Shown one piece after another: positions 15,101 to 30,100 of a stretch of DNA of 64,000 bases. Position 1 is the stretch's first letter. Each line of letters opens with the position of its first letter. The notes beneath the pieces are model-generated. The model was not told the origin of the DNA. It saw nothing but the letters and a program-made list of their open reading frames with translations, and did not search any database. The DNA lies in NCBI RefSeq assembly GCF_029227915.1, contig NC_079878.1, positions 308,001 to 372,000 of the forward strand, in the 5' to 3' direction. The position numbers and the translations under genes are program-made. The stretch is from Hydractinia symbiolongicarpus. Taxonomy: Eukaryota > Cnidaria > Hydrozoa > Anthoathecata > Hydractiniidae.

Positions 15101-18100
15101 GTGAGAACATCGACTGAACTAAGCGAAATGCTTGATGCTAATGGACTTAAGATAAAAGTTAATAATCTCAAGAATCCTGGAGATGGCGCCAAGTTTGATT
15201 TGGCTTTAAAAGCAGCACTGAATATGTTGAGGAGTGAAAAGGCACGCGTTTCAGCTAAAAAGTCTATTATTTTGTTTACTGATTCTAAGAACAGTGGTGA
15301 TGTCTCAGACCTGTACAAATATTCCAATGACCTGAAATCGAATAATATCAAGCTTGTTGTTGTTGGCTTTGGTAAAGATGTTGATGAATCTGAACTTAAA
15401 GGGATTGTTGGTAATCCAGGTGATGTCATAGTTGTTGAAGATTACGAAAAGTTCCCAAAAGGAAAAGAAGTTTTAGATAAAACAGTAACTGGTATGTAGA
15501 TTTAGAAACAATTATCACGTATTTCATTGTATTTTTTATCTTATTAATCTTATCTTCCATCTTATTTAATGATGTTAACAGACTGTAATATTGAATTTCA
15601 AAATTTACAAACCTTTTTAGATCCGTGCGAAAATGCAGATTGCCCATTTGCTTCGAAATGTGTATCCAAGCTAGACAAAACAGTAGAATGTATGTGTCCT
15701 GTGTGTGATTTAAAGTATGCCTTGGTTTGTGGTGATAATGGAAAAACCTACGGTTCTAAATGTTTGTTGGAAGCTGAGGCCTGCGAACAGAGGAAAGTTA
15801 TTAAACGTGTCAAAGATGGTGCTTGTGGTAAGAGATGTTAATCATTAATGCTTTGATTGTTTACTTATACAGGGGTACATTTGCACATGTCCTTTTTCAA
15901 GATTTGTCTCATTTTGTACTGTTATATTCTGATTTAAATTTAGGGATAGAAAAAGAAGTCGAGATCTTGTTTGCAATTGACAGCTCCAGTGGAACAAGTC
16001 AAAAAGACATTGCCATGATGTCCGATTTTATTAAAAATGTTCTCAAACAATACAAAAACACACAAAAAGAAAATAATTTAGGACTTTTGAATTATGGTTC
16101 CTATACAAAATCTGAATTGGACCTTTCAAAGAACAATAGAGAAAATCTATTGAAAGCTTTAGTAGATCTGAAGAAAGTTGATGGAGAGAGAAATTTAAGC
16201 CCTGTCTTTGAAAAGGCCAGTTTGGAGATGTCTTACGCGATGGACCCTAATACTAAACACCTTGTTGTTTTTGTTCTTGGCAAGATAAATCCCAATGACA
16301 TCTCAAAAACATTAAAAGCGGCTGAAATACTTCGTTCTAAATCCATCAAGATAACTTTAGTTGCCTTATCCACTGGACCTCCAATAAATTTTATGAAGGA
16401 ATTAACTGGAAATACAAAGCAAGTAATCATTATTGACAGTGTTGCTAAACTTCCAAAGGTTATTGATGATATTGATAGTGTGATTGGCTCTCAGGGTAAG
16501 ATTCATGATGTTTTTTCTTTATTCTTCCCAATTTATTATGTTTTGTACAAATTTTAATTAAAAGTTTTATGCAAATTTCTTTCGTGATCTTAATTGCGAA
16601 TCAAACGTTCCATTACTTTTTAAGGACCCATTAAAGTGTATAAAGACATTGCTATTTTATTTGGTGCACATGGAAAAGATGCAGTTAAAGATTTTGATCA
16701 ACAAAAAGAACTTGCAAATGAAGTTATTCAAAGGTATAATGTATCGTCACAGTTAGCATTGTTTAGTCTTGTTGAAATTGGCGAAACTCCTAACATTGCT
16801 TTAAAATTCACAAACATCCACAAACATAGATTATATTCTGCTATTCTGAAGTTAACAAACAAAGCCTTGCAAAGCCCGATTAATGTTCTTAAAAACATTA
16901 AATTTGTAAACAAAGTTGTGTTTACAACGGAAAATGGAGCTAGAGATGGTGCTGGCAGAGAGATCATTTTGTTCATGAATGATAAATCAAAAAATAATGA
17001 CGAAGAACTTAATGAAGCAGTTAGTGAATTGGACAACAACAATGTTAAGATAACTGTTGTCCCAGTTGGTAAAAATGTGGATTCCAAAGAAGTAGAAAAG
17101 ATTGCAGTTAATGGTAATGTTGTAGACACAAAGGGCAAGGATTTGTTGGACAATGTAGATAATATCGTGAATGTCTTGAAGCCAGGTAAATGTGATATTA
17201 TAACAAAATATCAACTTCCCAAGCTACAATAGAAAAATGAATGAAAAGTAGTGGATTACTGGCATGTCTTTGTAACTGTTGTCATTTGTCCTAAAAAAGT
17301 CTTGTTTTGTAAAAAAATGATATTTTACTAATAAACATTGTAATATTAGATGCTTGTGCTGATGTAAAATGCTCATACAGTGGAAAGTGCATTGAGAAAA
17401 CAGATGGATCAACTGAATGTATCTGTAAAACCTGCCCTGCATTGTATGCACAAGTATGTGGTGATAATGGTATAACTTATGCATCTAAATGTCATCTTGA
17501 ACAGGCTTCTTGTCAACAGCAGAAGCCAATATTGATGGTGAAAGATTCTCCTTGTGGTAAGCAACTTTCTTCCCATAATTCTTTACAAATTAACATTAAA
17601 ATTGACTAAGAAGTTATTTCGTAATGATATGTTTTTGTTTAATCTGCAGGTACAAGCAAAGGTTTAAATGTAATATACATTATTGATACCTCCAAATACA
17701 CATCGACAGAAGATCTTGCAAATATAAAAGACTACATTAGTGCCTCAGTAAAGAATTTCATGCTGTCTAAAAATAATGTTAATGTTGGCATCATTGCTAC
17801 ATCTGCAAATCCTGGTGTTGTATTAAAGTCTTCTGATGGTACTTCAGAAGGTCTAGTTCTTTCTAAATTGAACAATCTAAATAAAGGATATGGCAAATTA
17901 AATCTAAATAATGTCCTTGCATTTTCACAAGATAATGTCTTTAATACGCTACGCAAAGGTGTGAAAACGCTGTTACTTTTCATCACAACAAGCCCCATTG
18001 TGTCAAACGATATCACAGCAGCAAAGGATGTGTTAGATGACCTGAAAGCAAAGAAAGATTTCAAAATTTCTGTTATTTCTATCGGCGATGCAGATCCTGA

Positions 18101-21100
18101 TGCTTTAAAGAATCTGACAACCTTGCCAGGAAATGTGGACACTATAAAGAACAGCAAAGATTTAACAAATGTGTTTGATGCCATTGATAAGGCAATAAAG
18201 AAAATGACCAGTATGTTAAAATTTAATATCTTTATATTTTTCTCATTTTTTTATATTTCTACTACTAACTGTTGCGTTTTTAGGGCCAACTGATGACACA
18301 GCGACAGACATTGTTGCTATTATTGGTTCAAATGCATTTAATAAACAGAAATCTTTCGGAGAACAAAAAGATTTTCTAGAAGCATTTGCCAACAAATATA
18401 AAGTTGGTTCTACTGGAATGCTGATGAGTGTGGTATTAAATGGAAATGAGCCAGAGTTGACAAATCAACTCAATTCTGCCCAAACGTCTTCGAAATTGAA
18501 TTTATTATCACACATTAAGAACCTACGGAATAAAGGGAACGGATACAACCTTGGTAAATCCATACAACTAGCAAGAAAGTTGTTATACAGCACCGATGAC
18601 GGTGCAAGAAGAGATGCAGCAAAAACTGCTGTTATCATTGTTGATTCTAAAATTACAGGCTCATACACTGTTCTCGATAGTGAAGTTAGCAAGTTAAAGG
18701 AATCTGGTGCAAAGGTTATTTTTATCAGTGTTGGGGAGGAAGCAGAATCAGATGTCCTAAGAAACTTGGTTTCTGATAAAGCTGATCTCTTTAGAACTGA
18801 TAAACCTGAGGGATTGAAGGATTTAGTTGAAAAAGTGACTGATAATACCGCACCTGGTGAATAATGATTTATTGCTTATTATGTGGTCACCTAAATAACC
18901 TTTTAAGCTTTTGGACCACTTTTTCTCAAATATTATTTTATACTTGTGGCAAAAGTATTGTTTTATTATATGCATATTATTATATAAGGTACGGTTTTAT
19001 CAGGAAGTTAATTTTAATAATAAAGTGGAAATTTATATTTTTTGTAGATGCTTGCTCACAAAAATCCTGCAAGCACGGAAAATGTGTGACCTTACCAGAT
19101 AACACTGCATCTTGCTTGTGCACGACTTGTGAAAGTGGAAACTACCAACCTGTCTGTGGATCAGATGGCCGTAATTACGCATCACCATGTGAGCTGGAAC
19201 ACTATTCATGCAGGAATAGTATAGATGTTAAACTTCAGAAAAGTACACCTTGCGGTACGAAACAAAACAACATATATGTGTTCAAAGCAAAATTTGTCAG
19301 CTTATGTTTTTAGTGTGTCTTGAATAATATTAATAGTTTTAATTTACCTTTATTTATCTAGAATCCAAACAGGCGGTGGATCTTGTATTTGTAATTGACT
19401 CATCAAATAAAGTTCCAAATACAGTGTTACTACAAACTAAAGTTTTTATCAAGAATCTGTTGTCTAATTATAAGATTTCTAAAGAAAATGCCCATATTTC
19501 TCTGGTTAATTACGGAGAAAAGCCAGAAATTCTCATAACACTGGAAAAAGGAACTGAAGCAAAGACTGTTGGAAATGTTCTTAATGCAATACAAAAGTTG
19601 GGCGGGAAAAATAACATGGAAGAAGCATTAAAATTTGTCAAGACAAACGTGTTAAAATCAGAACATGGTGGTCGTGATGGGGTACACAAACATGTTGTTT
19701 TGTTTACATTCTCACCTGAAGAAAGAAATGAAAAAATTATTGATGCAGCAAAACGTCTTAAGGAAATATCACCTGATGGTGCAAGCATCACTGTAGTTGG
19801 AGTTGGAAAACATGACAAAGGATATCTTTCAGAAATTGCTACTAGTGAAAACGATGTTGTGTTAGTACCGGCAACAAAATTGTCCAAGGATGCCTTGTTG
19901 AATGTTTTATTTGGTCCTAAATTTGTGGAAGTTGCAGATAATATCAATGAAAACAGTATGTACTTTTTAAAAACGCGTGCATTTATCTAGTAGAAATATA
20001 AAATTAACAAGAGGCCATGTAGTTCATTGACCATTTTTATTAAATATTGTAGTGTTCATAATAAGTTTTAAGATAGTATTGAGTTTACAATTTGCATTGT
20101 TTAAGTCCATAAATTCGTTCTTAATATTAGTAAATAAACACATCTTGTTTTTAGCTACACCTGTTGGATTGGATGTTGTCTTTGTCTTCAGCTCAGCAGG
20201 TGTAAATGCATCAGCTCTCTTCGAAAAGGAAAAATACATTGCTCAACTTCTTGCAAAGGAATACACATTATCGCCAAATACTCTCAATATAGGTGCAATT
20301 ATTGATGCCAACACTGGGCCTAAGATTGCTGTTAAACTTGAACCTTATGCAACAAGTGAAAATATTCAATCTAAGTTATCAACCATCAACTATGAAGGTG
20401 AAAGCAACGACATTGCGCAAGCTGTAGAATTTGTCAAGGACAAGGTATTTGACAAGCAGTCAAATAAAAGAAAGAACGTTCCAAAAACTATTGTTATATT
20501 CTTCAATAAAATCGATCAGGAAGTAGACAATATAAAAACAGCTGTTATGAAGTTAAAGAACGACAATGAAGTAACCCTTGTTGCCGTACCTGTTGGAAAA
20601 GGTTCTGATATAAATAAAATTGTTAAAATCTTAAGCGAAAAAGACAGCATTGTAACCATCGATGTAGAGCTACCCGATGAGCAAAAGAAAAATAAAGTTA
20701 AAGATCTTTCAAGAAAAACATACCCTGGTAAAATCACTTTCATTAGTTTTTTTGTTAGTTTTCTTAGCTTGTTAGACTTACGAGTATTTTGAAATCATGA
20801 GCAAGATATAGTATATAGTATAGTATAGATCGTATAAACTACAAATTCGATAGCACATTAAACCCATTGTGTTGATAATTCTTTGGTAAACAGGGTGTTC
20901 ACTTTGTCAGGCATGCAAGGAAAGGTAGATATTGTCAGTCATCTCCAAATATAGTCAAAATGTCAGGACAATAATAGAAATATCAGCAATTTCTTGTAGA
21001 TGTCAGAGATATGTTAGGAAATTTAAGTTCAAATTAGAGTCATTTTCATTTTTTAAAATATTGACAAGGATTAAATTTCAATTTTTTTCTTAAAGATTAA

Positions 21101-24100
21101 GCATCATTCTTTTACAGTCTATATTTCAGTCAAGTCTATACTGAGATTACTTCTTTGTAAATTCTTATTGATTTGCCTTCACTGCAGATTAGCACTTTAT
21201 ATTGTATTGTATCTTTTAAATCTGTTAACTACACTCCTCGCTACTTTAGATAAGTGTCAGGAAAAATCGTGTGATTTTTATGGAAATTGCGTAACTAAAA
21301 CCGACCAGGAAATAGAATGCGTTTGTACCGTATGTGATGACACATATGACATGCTTTGTGCATCTGATGGAAAAACATATGCTAGCGAATGCTGGATGAA
21401 GAGAGAAGCTTGCAAAAAAAAGGTCAGCATTAACCTGGTGAAAAAAGGTCCATGTGGTAAGAGTCTATAATGTCAATAATTTTTTATTGTATTGAAACCT
21501 GTTAAGTAACTACGGGGATTATAGTTTTAAAATTGATTTGAAATGGTTTTACCTTTAGTTAAAATATATCTTTTGTAAATTTTTATTAGGTGTCTCATCG
21601 CCGTTAGATGTAGTGTTTGCTGTCGATACATCAGATGCTGTTGACAAAGAACTTTACAATAAAGTCCAAGAACTGTTAAAAGAAATGACCACGCAGTTCC
21701 AAGTATCACCAGACCTTGCCCATATTGCTTTTACATCATTTGGAAGCAAAACTAATTCTACCTCTTTGGGTGATGGTACTTCAGAGAATGACGTCCTAAA
21801 ACACATCATGACGTTACCTGCAATGGGGGGAAAAGTTGATTATGTTAATATGCTCAAATCAGTCAACAAAAATGTGTTACGTAATAGTGGTCGTGAGGTA
21901 CCAATACAGTTGATCCTTTTCGCAGTAGGTGATGCCAACCCTGTTGATGAATCGGCCATTAAAAAGGAAATACAAAAAATCCAATCAGAGCACATTTTGA
22001 AAGGAATATCTGTGTTTGTTGTTAGCTTGTTGGATAAAAATAATACCTTGGAAAGAGCTCTTGACCCTGAAGATGAGATATATTATCCAGAGGGAATCCC
22101 AGACATACCAACCTGTGTCACAGTTGTTGAGGAAAATGCAAAACAACTTCTTGGTAAATATTTTTGTATGCAGGACGAAAGTTTTTAAAAGATTGATTGC
22201 ATATATCCTATTTTCTTAATATTCTTCCTGTTTAGATAAAACTAAGGTAATGGATATTGGAATCATATTCAGTGGCAATAATCCTGAAGGTAATGCTGTA
22301 AAAGCTAATTTTGTTAAAAAGTTTTTGGAGAAGTATACGTTAACACAAGACAAAACTCGAGTTGGTATTATTAAACCTACTGCAAAAGGTTTACCTTCCT
22401 TCCTAAAAAAGCTAAGCGAGCAAATGACAGCAGATGACATCGAGAGAGATCTATTGTCAATTGCCGCTTCTGGTGCTATGGATACTTTTGTCTCTCAAGC
22501 TCTTAAGTTAGCAAAGAATGAATTATATGACAAATCTAACGGAGGACGAAACCATGCTTTTAAATCTCTGCTTGTTATATTGCATGGCGATGACAAGCAA
22601 TTAAACAAATCAGTTCAGTACGTAGACGAATTAAAGAGTCTCTCAGAAAATGCTGTCAAAACTGTTGTGGTAGCAATTGGAGGAAGTGTTATTAACAAAG
22701 ATTTAGCAGATGCTGTTAAACCAAAAACGAATCTGGTAACTGTTGAGAATCCTGATAAGTTATTTGACAAGTTAGATGATATTCTCAAAAAGATTAGACC
22801 TGGTAATATATTTTTATAATACCATTTACATTTTTGTTTGTGATAAGTTTAATATTATGTGTGCACATTCTAATTCTTATTCGATACAGATGCTTGCCTA
22901 AAAGCAAAATGTCATGATCACAGCTTATGTGTGGAAAATGGAAATAAAGCTAGCTGTGTTTGTAAAGATTGTCCTTACCTCTATGATCCTGTCTGTGGAA
23001 ATAATGGTAAAACCTATGCATCGAAATGTGAGATGCATTTGGCATCATGTAAACAAAATGTGCACTTGAAAGTAGTGAAAAACAAACCATGCGGTAAGTT
23101 AAAAATATGCTGCATAATCTAAGCAAGATTATAACATATCTTGTAATAAAACACCTTATTGTGATCAATTATGTAGAAATTAGCATGCATACAATCTTTT
23201 TTCCTAAGTGAATTTAAAATATACAAACTTGTATCAGTAATTTATGCGACATGTAAATATAGTAATAAGATTTTAGTAAAACTGAAAACAGTCATTCTTG
23301 CTTGTTTAAATGAAATAACGCTACATTCATAACTCACCATTTTAAGTGTGTAATGTTCATGGGTTTTTAGGTATAAGACATCTAAATGACGTCGCATTTG
23401 TGATTGACACATCTAGTGATGTTTCAAAGAACGAGCTGTCAGATGTGAAAGATTTTATAAAAACTTTCTCTACATCATACAAATTTAATGGTGAAACTTT
23501 TATATCAATTGTCAACTATGGTCGTCAAACCCAAATTCCTTTACTGTTAAAAGGAGGTGGTTCATATAGAGTTGTTGATTATACTCTCGATTTTATATCG
23601 GCTATTGGCGGAAAAAGAAATATGGGCAGTATGTTTACTGCTTTAAGCGACGATGTATTTACTAACCAAAATGGTGCCAGAAGTAAGGCTGTTAAAACTG
23701 CTATTTTGTTTGTACATGGCAACAACATGGAGGGAATTGATAAAAACACAATAAAACAAATCAAGGACAAAGGTATAAAGGTTATTGTTATTGCTATTGG
23801 TGAAAATGTAAACAAAGGCGACATTGAAGATATTGTTGACAATAAAGCAGATGCAATATACATTGGAAAGACCTCTGATTTGCCAACTGCCTTTACAAAA
23901 CTTGAAGGTGCTCTTTCAAACACAGATGGTAATTGTTTTTTCTTTTTTATTAAACTATGCTGTGGTTAATGTTAACATGTTAAATATATTTTTGTTTATA
24001 CTGCTTTTAGTAGGCCCTAATAGCGGAACAATTAGTTTCTCCTTAAACTTGTTTTTATCTTCAGTAGAAAACAATGTTCTTGAAGTGGGTATACTTATGT

Positions 24101-27100
24101 CAACATTTGATCAACAACGTGACTCTTCGTGGTTTAAGAAGCAGAAGGACACTATAATTGAACTCATCAATAGTTATTCCACGTCAACAGTAGATGTACG
24201 GTTTAGTGCGAGCATATATGGTGATTCTGTGAAAGTCCTAAAATGGTTTAATTCTGGTGGTAATTCTGAAGAGTTTAAAGCATACATAAAAAATGTTCGA
24301 AAGCCTAAAGGTGATGGAGTTGTCAAAAATGCTTTGAAAGCAGCAGCTGAAGAAATGTTTTCTTCCAACTCTGGCTCTGTTAAAACTTCAAGGAAAGTGT
24401 TACTGTTGTTTATTGATAGTGGTGGTCAAAATTATAATGCAACTCAAGAACTTCAAAAGTTAAGAAATAAAAATGTAAAGATCATTGTGATACTATCTGG
24501 AGATCCATTGTCTTATGCAGGCATTGATAATATTATTGGAAAAGATGGCAAGTTAATTGTGATTAAAGATCCTAAGTCCGATACCACTGCTAATGTTGCA
24601 GATACCATAAATAAAATCTTAAAATCAGGTAATTAAAAAATCAAGGAATTAAAGGAATTATGATGCTTTTTCATTCCCACTCCAAAGAATTTGTTTGTTA
24701 GTATCATGTAATTAGATATGCATGCAATTTTTTTCCTGTTTTTTTTTTTTTAGACATTTGTGATAATAAAGTATGCGAATACTATGCTACATGTGTTGTC
24801 TATCCTGATAAAACCTCTGATTGTGTTTGTCCTGTATGTGAACCCATGTATTCACTTGTATGTGGCTCTGATGGCAGCACCTATTCTAGTGAATGTATGC
24901 TAAAGCAAAAAGCTTGTAGAGAGAAGAAAATGATCACTGTAGTGGACAAAACAGGATGTGGTACGTAGAATTTTTTTTAAATCTTACTAGCTAATTTTTG
25001 TTATCTGTTTAATCTCTTGGTCATGCTGGCATATGTGACTTTGAAATATAAAAACCAAAGAGGTAAGAAGGTTCAACTATTACGTCTAAAGGTTTTATAT
25101 ACCTTTTTGTTTTTACTAGAACCCAGCAAATCAATCAATTTAATTCACGCAGTTGATATGTCTACCGATGTACCTAGTACCACTTTAAATAAAGTAATTG
25201 AACTTGTTACACAAGTATCTAAAAAGTATGACCCTAAAGCCCATGATGTTAAACTGGTTGGATATGCCGATTCTCCAGACGCAATAAACACATTTGAGAG
25301 ACAAAAGGAAATTGCTATCAGTGAAATTCCCTTCTATAAGCCTCTAAGTGGATTCAATTTGGAAAAGATGCTAAAAGAAGTCAAACGTACCTTCAAGAAA
25401 AACACTGATAAACCAAATGGTTTGATCTTGTATCTGAACACAAACTTAGCGCAAGATAAAAACATAAGGGATTTAATTAAGTCACTGAACGATGAGGAAA
25501 AGAAGAACTTCATCATTACAGTTGTTCTTCAGCCTGGCTCATCTGTTGATTCTATTTCTGATATTGAAAATGTAGTTCCAACTAATACCGACAAATTACC
25601 AGAAGTAGTTGACAACATTGACAGAAAGATTAATGACCTTAGTAATGGTATGCTCCATGAATTTTGATAGTTTTACCTTGTGTATTAACAATTATTTTTA
25701 TTAAAAGTATTCCTTATTAGTGTCATGACATATTGACCTTGCAAAAAACAATATTATCAATTTGCTTTTTTACATATTGACCTTGTTTTTAGTTGGTGAT
25801 GTTGAACTGGATCTTGGATTCATTATGGGTTCATATAGTTTAAATGCTGCTGAAGCATTTAATTTGGAGAAAGATTTTGCAGCACAATATATACAAACTC
25901 TACCTTATCGTAAAGATAAAATAAATATTGGCTTTATTACGTATGGGAAATCTGCAAATGTTGAGCACAAATTTGGAGAGATAACAACTATCGCATCTGC
26001 TTTACAGACGCTAAAATTTAACATTAGAAATCCCAATAACGGAAATAATGTTACTATCGCGTTGCAAGCTGCCAGAAAAAATTTGTTTAAGGAAGCTACA
26101 AATTTAAACACATATGGTACACGCAGAAATGCTTTGAAATCACTGGTTGTCTTTATTGACCAGCCTTTGTTAGATGATGTCACCAAAGAAGTTTCACTTC
26201 TACAAGATGCTGGCGTACAGGTTACTTTTGTTGCTCTTATGGACAAGATTGATAAAGATATGTTAATAAAAAAAATTGGACAAGAAGTTACCGTGTTATT
26301 TATTAAAGATGGGAAAGTATCTACAGATGATGTTAAAGAAACAGTTGATAAAATTTCTTCTGGTAGGTTTTCTTTTTCAAGAAAGTGACCAAGGCGAATT
26401 GAATTTTATAAAAAGCATAGTTAAACTTTGAATGTTGACCAGCTTCTGTTTTTAGGATTATAGTGTTTAGCTTAGATTTTCCCGGAATTAATACTTGAAT
26501 GATTTAAAATTTTATGATGTGGGTTTTTATTGCGATATTATTACCTTTTTTCCTTTTTAGATCAATGTAAAAAGGATAGCTGTGATGCATCTTCCCGATG
26601 TGTCGAGGCAGTGTATGGTGCTCCGAAATGTGTTTGCCCAGTTTGCCCAAATGTGTATATTCCAGCTTGTGCAAGTAATGGAAAATTGTACGCAAGTCGT
26701 TGTCATATGGAAAAAGATATGTGTGAAAATAAATTGATACTTGAACATGTTGCGAGGGAAGCATGTGGTAAGTATAAACCAATATTAATGATACTATGGT
26801 ACTATAATGATTATATGCTTATTGTGTTTATTTAAAAGCAACAATATTGTTACGTGTTCTCAAGTTTGTTCAATCTATGTTATTGTTGAAATAGTCATTG
26901 TTAGCAATGACTCTTATTTCTGTTCTTGTGTTACTTACCCTTGCAATGCCATTATGTGTAAATTTGAATTTTGCAAGGTAGGTACAATAACAACAAAACA
27001 GTAATAATTTTGTCATTTTGTTTTCATTTTAATCTAGATGTGCAAGAGGCAGCTGATATTGTGTTTGTGGTTGATAGTTCACAAGATGTTTCTGAAGCTG

Positions 27101-30100
27101 CATTTGACAATATCAAAAAATATTTGGTGTCAACAATTTTTGCTTTAAATAAACCGAAAAACATAAGAACATCAGTTGTTTCGTATGGTGATGGAAAGGA
27201 AGATTTAACTATTCCACTTGATGATGACAGTTTGGATAAAGAAGCCATCTCTGCCTTGATTAAAAACATGCCTAAGTTTGGTGGAGAACGTACCTTGTAT
27301 GATGCACTGGTTTATGTAAAAAATAATGTGTTGTTAAATACCGCTGAAGCTAGCAAACATATCGTGTTTGTGTCTAGTGGACCTGTGAAGGATCCAGTTA
27401 TCATTGAGTATGCTGTGGATAACTTTAGGAAGAATAACAAGTTTACATATACATTTGTTGTGCTCGATGACAATGCTGAAACCTTAAAACAGATAGAGAA
27501 GATTTCAAAGGAGAATGAGGATATTGTTGATATTAACAGATCAGATAATCTTCCAGAGTATTATGCTAATGTAATTGATGCAATTAAAAAAGCAGGTAGG
27601 TTGAAGCTAAAACTGCACGTCAATGTAAATACTGTACTTTTTTAAATATGTGCTTTTTAGTTATTTCTTTCTTATATATAGTTCAAAGATCGAAGTCATA
27701 TCCGAGTGACGTTGGACTTGCCTTCTTATCTTCTGATCAATCGAATGTGATTTTCAATTCTCAAAAGAGTATGGCTAAGAAATTAATCAATAAATACAAA
27801 GTTGGAGTTGCCAGTACACTGTTTGGTATTGTACACAATGGCAAAGAACCAGAAATTGTCTTACACATTGGAAATGCTGACACAAAGGCTGATACCACCA
27901 CTGTACTTGATTCGTTGATGTATCACGATAATAAAGAAGAAAATGACAAGATGATGAAAACATTGAGTTTAACAGAGGATATGTTTAATAGAAAGAAATC
28001 TTTAAGAAAAGTTAAATCAAACTCTCTCTTTGTTTTTATTGGCAAAGCTGCTGTTTCAGTGTTAACAAATGAAGCGAAACAAAAAATACAAGAATTTGAA
28101 AAGAACGATTTCACACCCATATTTGTCGTTCTTGAAAAACTATCTAATAAAGAGAGGGCTATTTTATTGAATATTATTAAAGATCCAAAACGAATAGTTA
28201 ATCCTGATTCTGTTGATGATTTTAATGGAAAAGATATTCTCGTCACTACGACATCAGGTACTTAAGTAAAACTATTTTGCATACAGAATTTATTTTATTA
28301 CAAAAAAATTTATTTAATTTAAATGTGATTTTTTGTGGTAAATTTACCGTGCATAAAGTTTGATATATGTGACATATTTTTGTGTTGTGGCATAATGTAA
28401 CAATAATTTGTACTGTCTTACTTCTGTACAGATCCTTGTAAAGAAAACATATGTGGAGAAGATTCAGTCTGTGTACGAACATCAGCCTTGTCTGCAAAAT
28501 GTGCCTGTCCTTTATGCAAAGAAACATATGCACCTGTTTGTGGAGATAATGGTAAAACATATGCAAGTCAATGTCATTTGAATAACTATGCCTGTACAAG
28601 CAGAGAATTAATCCAAACAGTAAAGCAAGCACCATGTGGTATGTTAATTACATGATCTTTAATGTTATTTAATTCCTGAAAAAGAATAAAATGATCTGGC
28701 TAAGAATATATATTTTGAACACTTTTTTGATTAACTATTAATTATGTTTGTAGGAGTGTCTCAATTATCAACACCTTTGGATATTGTTATTGCCATCGAT
28801 GCATCTGACAGAGTAACAGATCAAGATATATCAAAATTAAAAGAATTTTTTAAGGCGTCGTTGAAAGGATATGATTTAAACTCGAGCAAGATATCAGTCA
28901 CTGTTTTATCATATAGTGACTCGGTGAAAAACATTGGACGTATAGAGAAACCTGATTCTATAAACACAGTTTTAGAGAACCTTTTAAAGCAGAATGGAAA
29001 AGCAAATATATCTTTAGTGCTTAAGGAAATCAATAACAATTTATTTAAAGAGGACTTGGGAAATGGCAAAATGTTAGTGCTCCTGGTTCCTGCAAGTCCT
29101 ACTGAATATGCTGAAGACCAACTTAAACATTTTGGAAGTGAATTTAACAAAAAAAACATTAAAGTTGTTGTTCTTCGTATCGGGAAAACATATGATGTTA
29201 AAGATCCATTGGATGATGTTACAGGAAAAGGAAAGAACATAGTGAATATTGATAATTCCGGTAGTCTTCCAGATGTGATTGGGAAGTTGGAGGAAATTGT
29301 GGGAAATGCACTAAGTAAGTTTTTTTACATTGTAGTCTAAAGTGAATGTGGCTGTTCTTTTTATAATCATCGTAAGCCTGTGCAAAAAATCACGGTAATT
29401 TGCCTTTCCCAAGAAGTTAGCCGAATTCACCCTCCACTGCTCACAGCTGCCATCTTTGGCTGATAGACACACAGCAATCATTATAATTTAGGGTTCGTTC
29501 GCTGTAATATTATCACTTACAATTACAAGAATGTCTTATATTTGTGTGTAAACAAACTTTCTGTTTATTTTTTACAGCAACTCCTTCTAAAGTTGATTTA
29601 GCTTTCTTATTTGGTCCATATGCAACTAAAACTCAACATCAGCTTCAAAGTAATTTTATCAAACAACTGTTAGCGAATGTAAGTTTTGCAAATAAAGATG
29701 TCAAGTTCGGCATATTAACATATGGCAAAGAAACAACAATAAATTACAAACTTGGTGAATTGCCAACACAAGCTTCACTAAATAATGCGTTATTAGGATT
29801 AAAACGACAAGGAAAGGTATTTGATATGGCTTCTTTGTTAAGAGTGACAATGACAGAATTTTTCAGCGTTAAAAATGGAGCAAGGAAGGGAGTACCAAAA
29901 ACAGTTGTGTTATTTACTACCGAAGACCTACCAGACAGCACAGATTTTAGTCCATTCAAAAAAGATGGAATAAAACTTATTGTTATTGGCTACGGTGATA
30001 AGGTGGATTCAATGCCTCTAACATCAACAGTTGGTCAGGACGGATCTGTGTTTGTACCAAAGACAGAAAAAGAACTGCAAGATATTTTGGATAACGTGCT

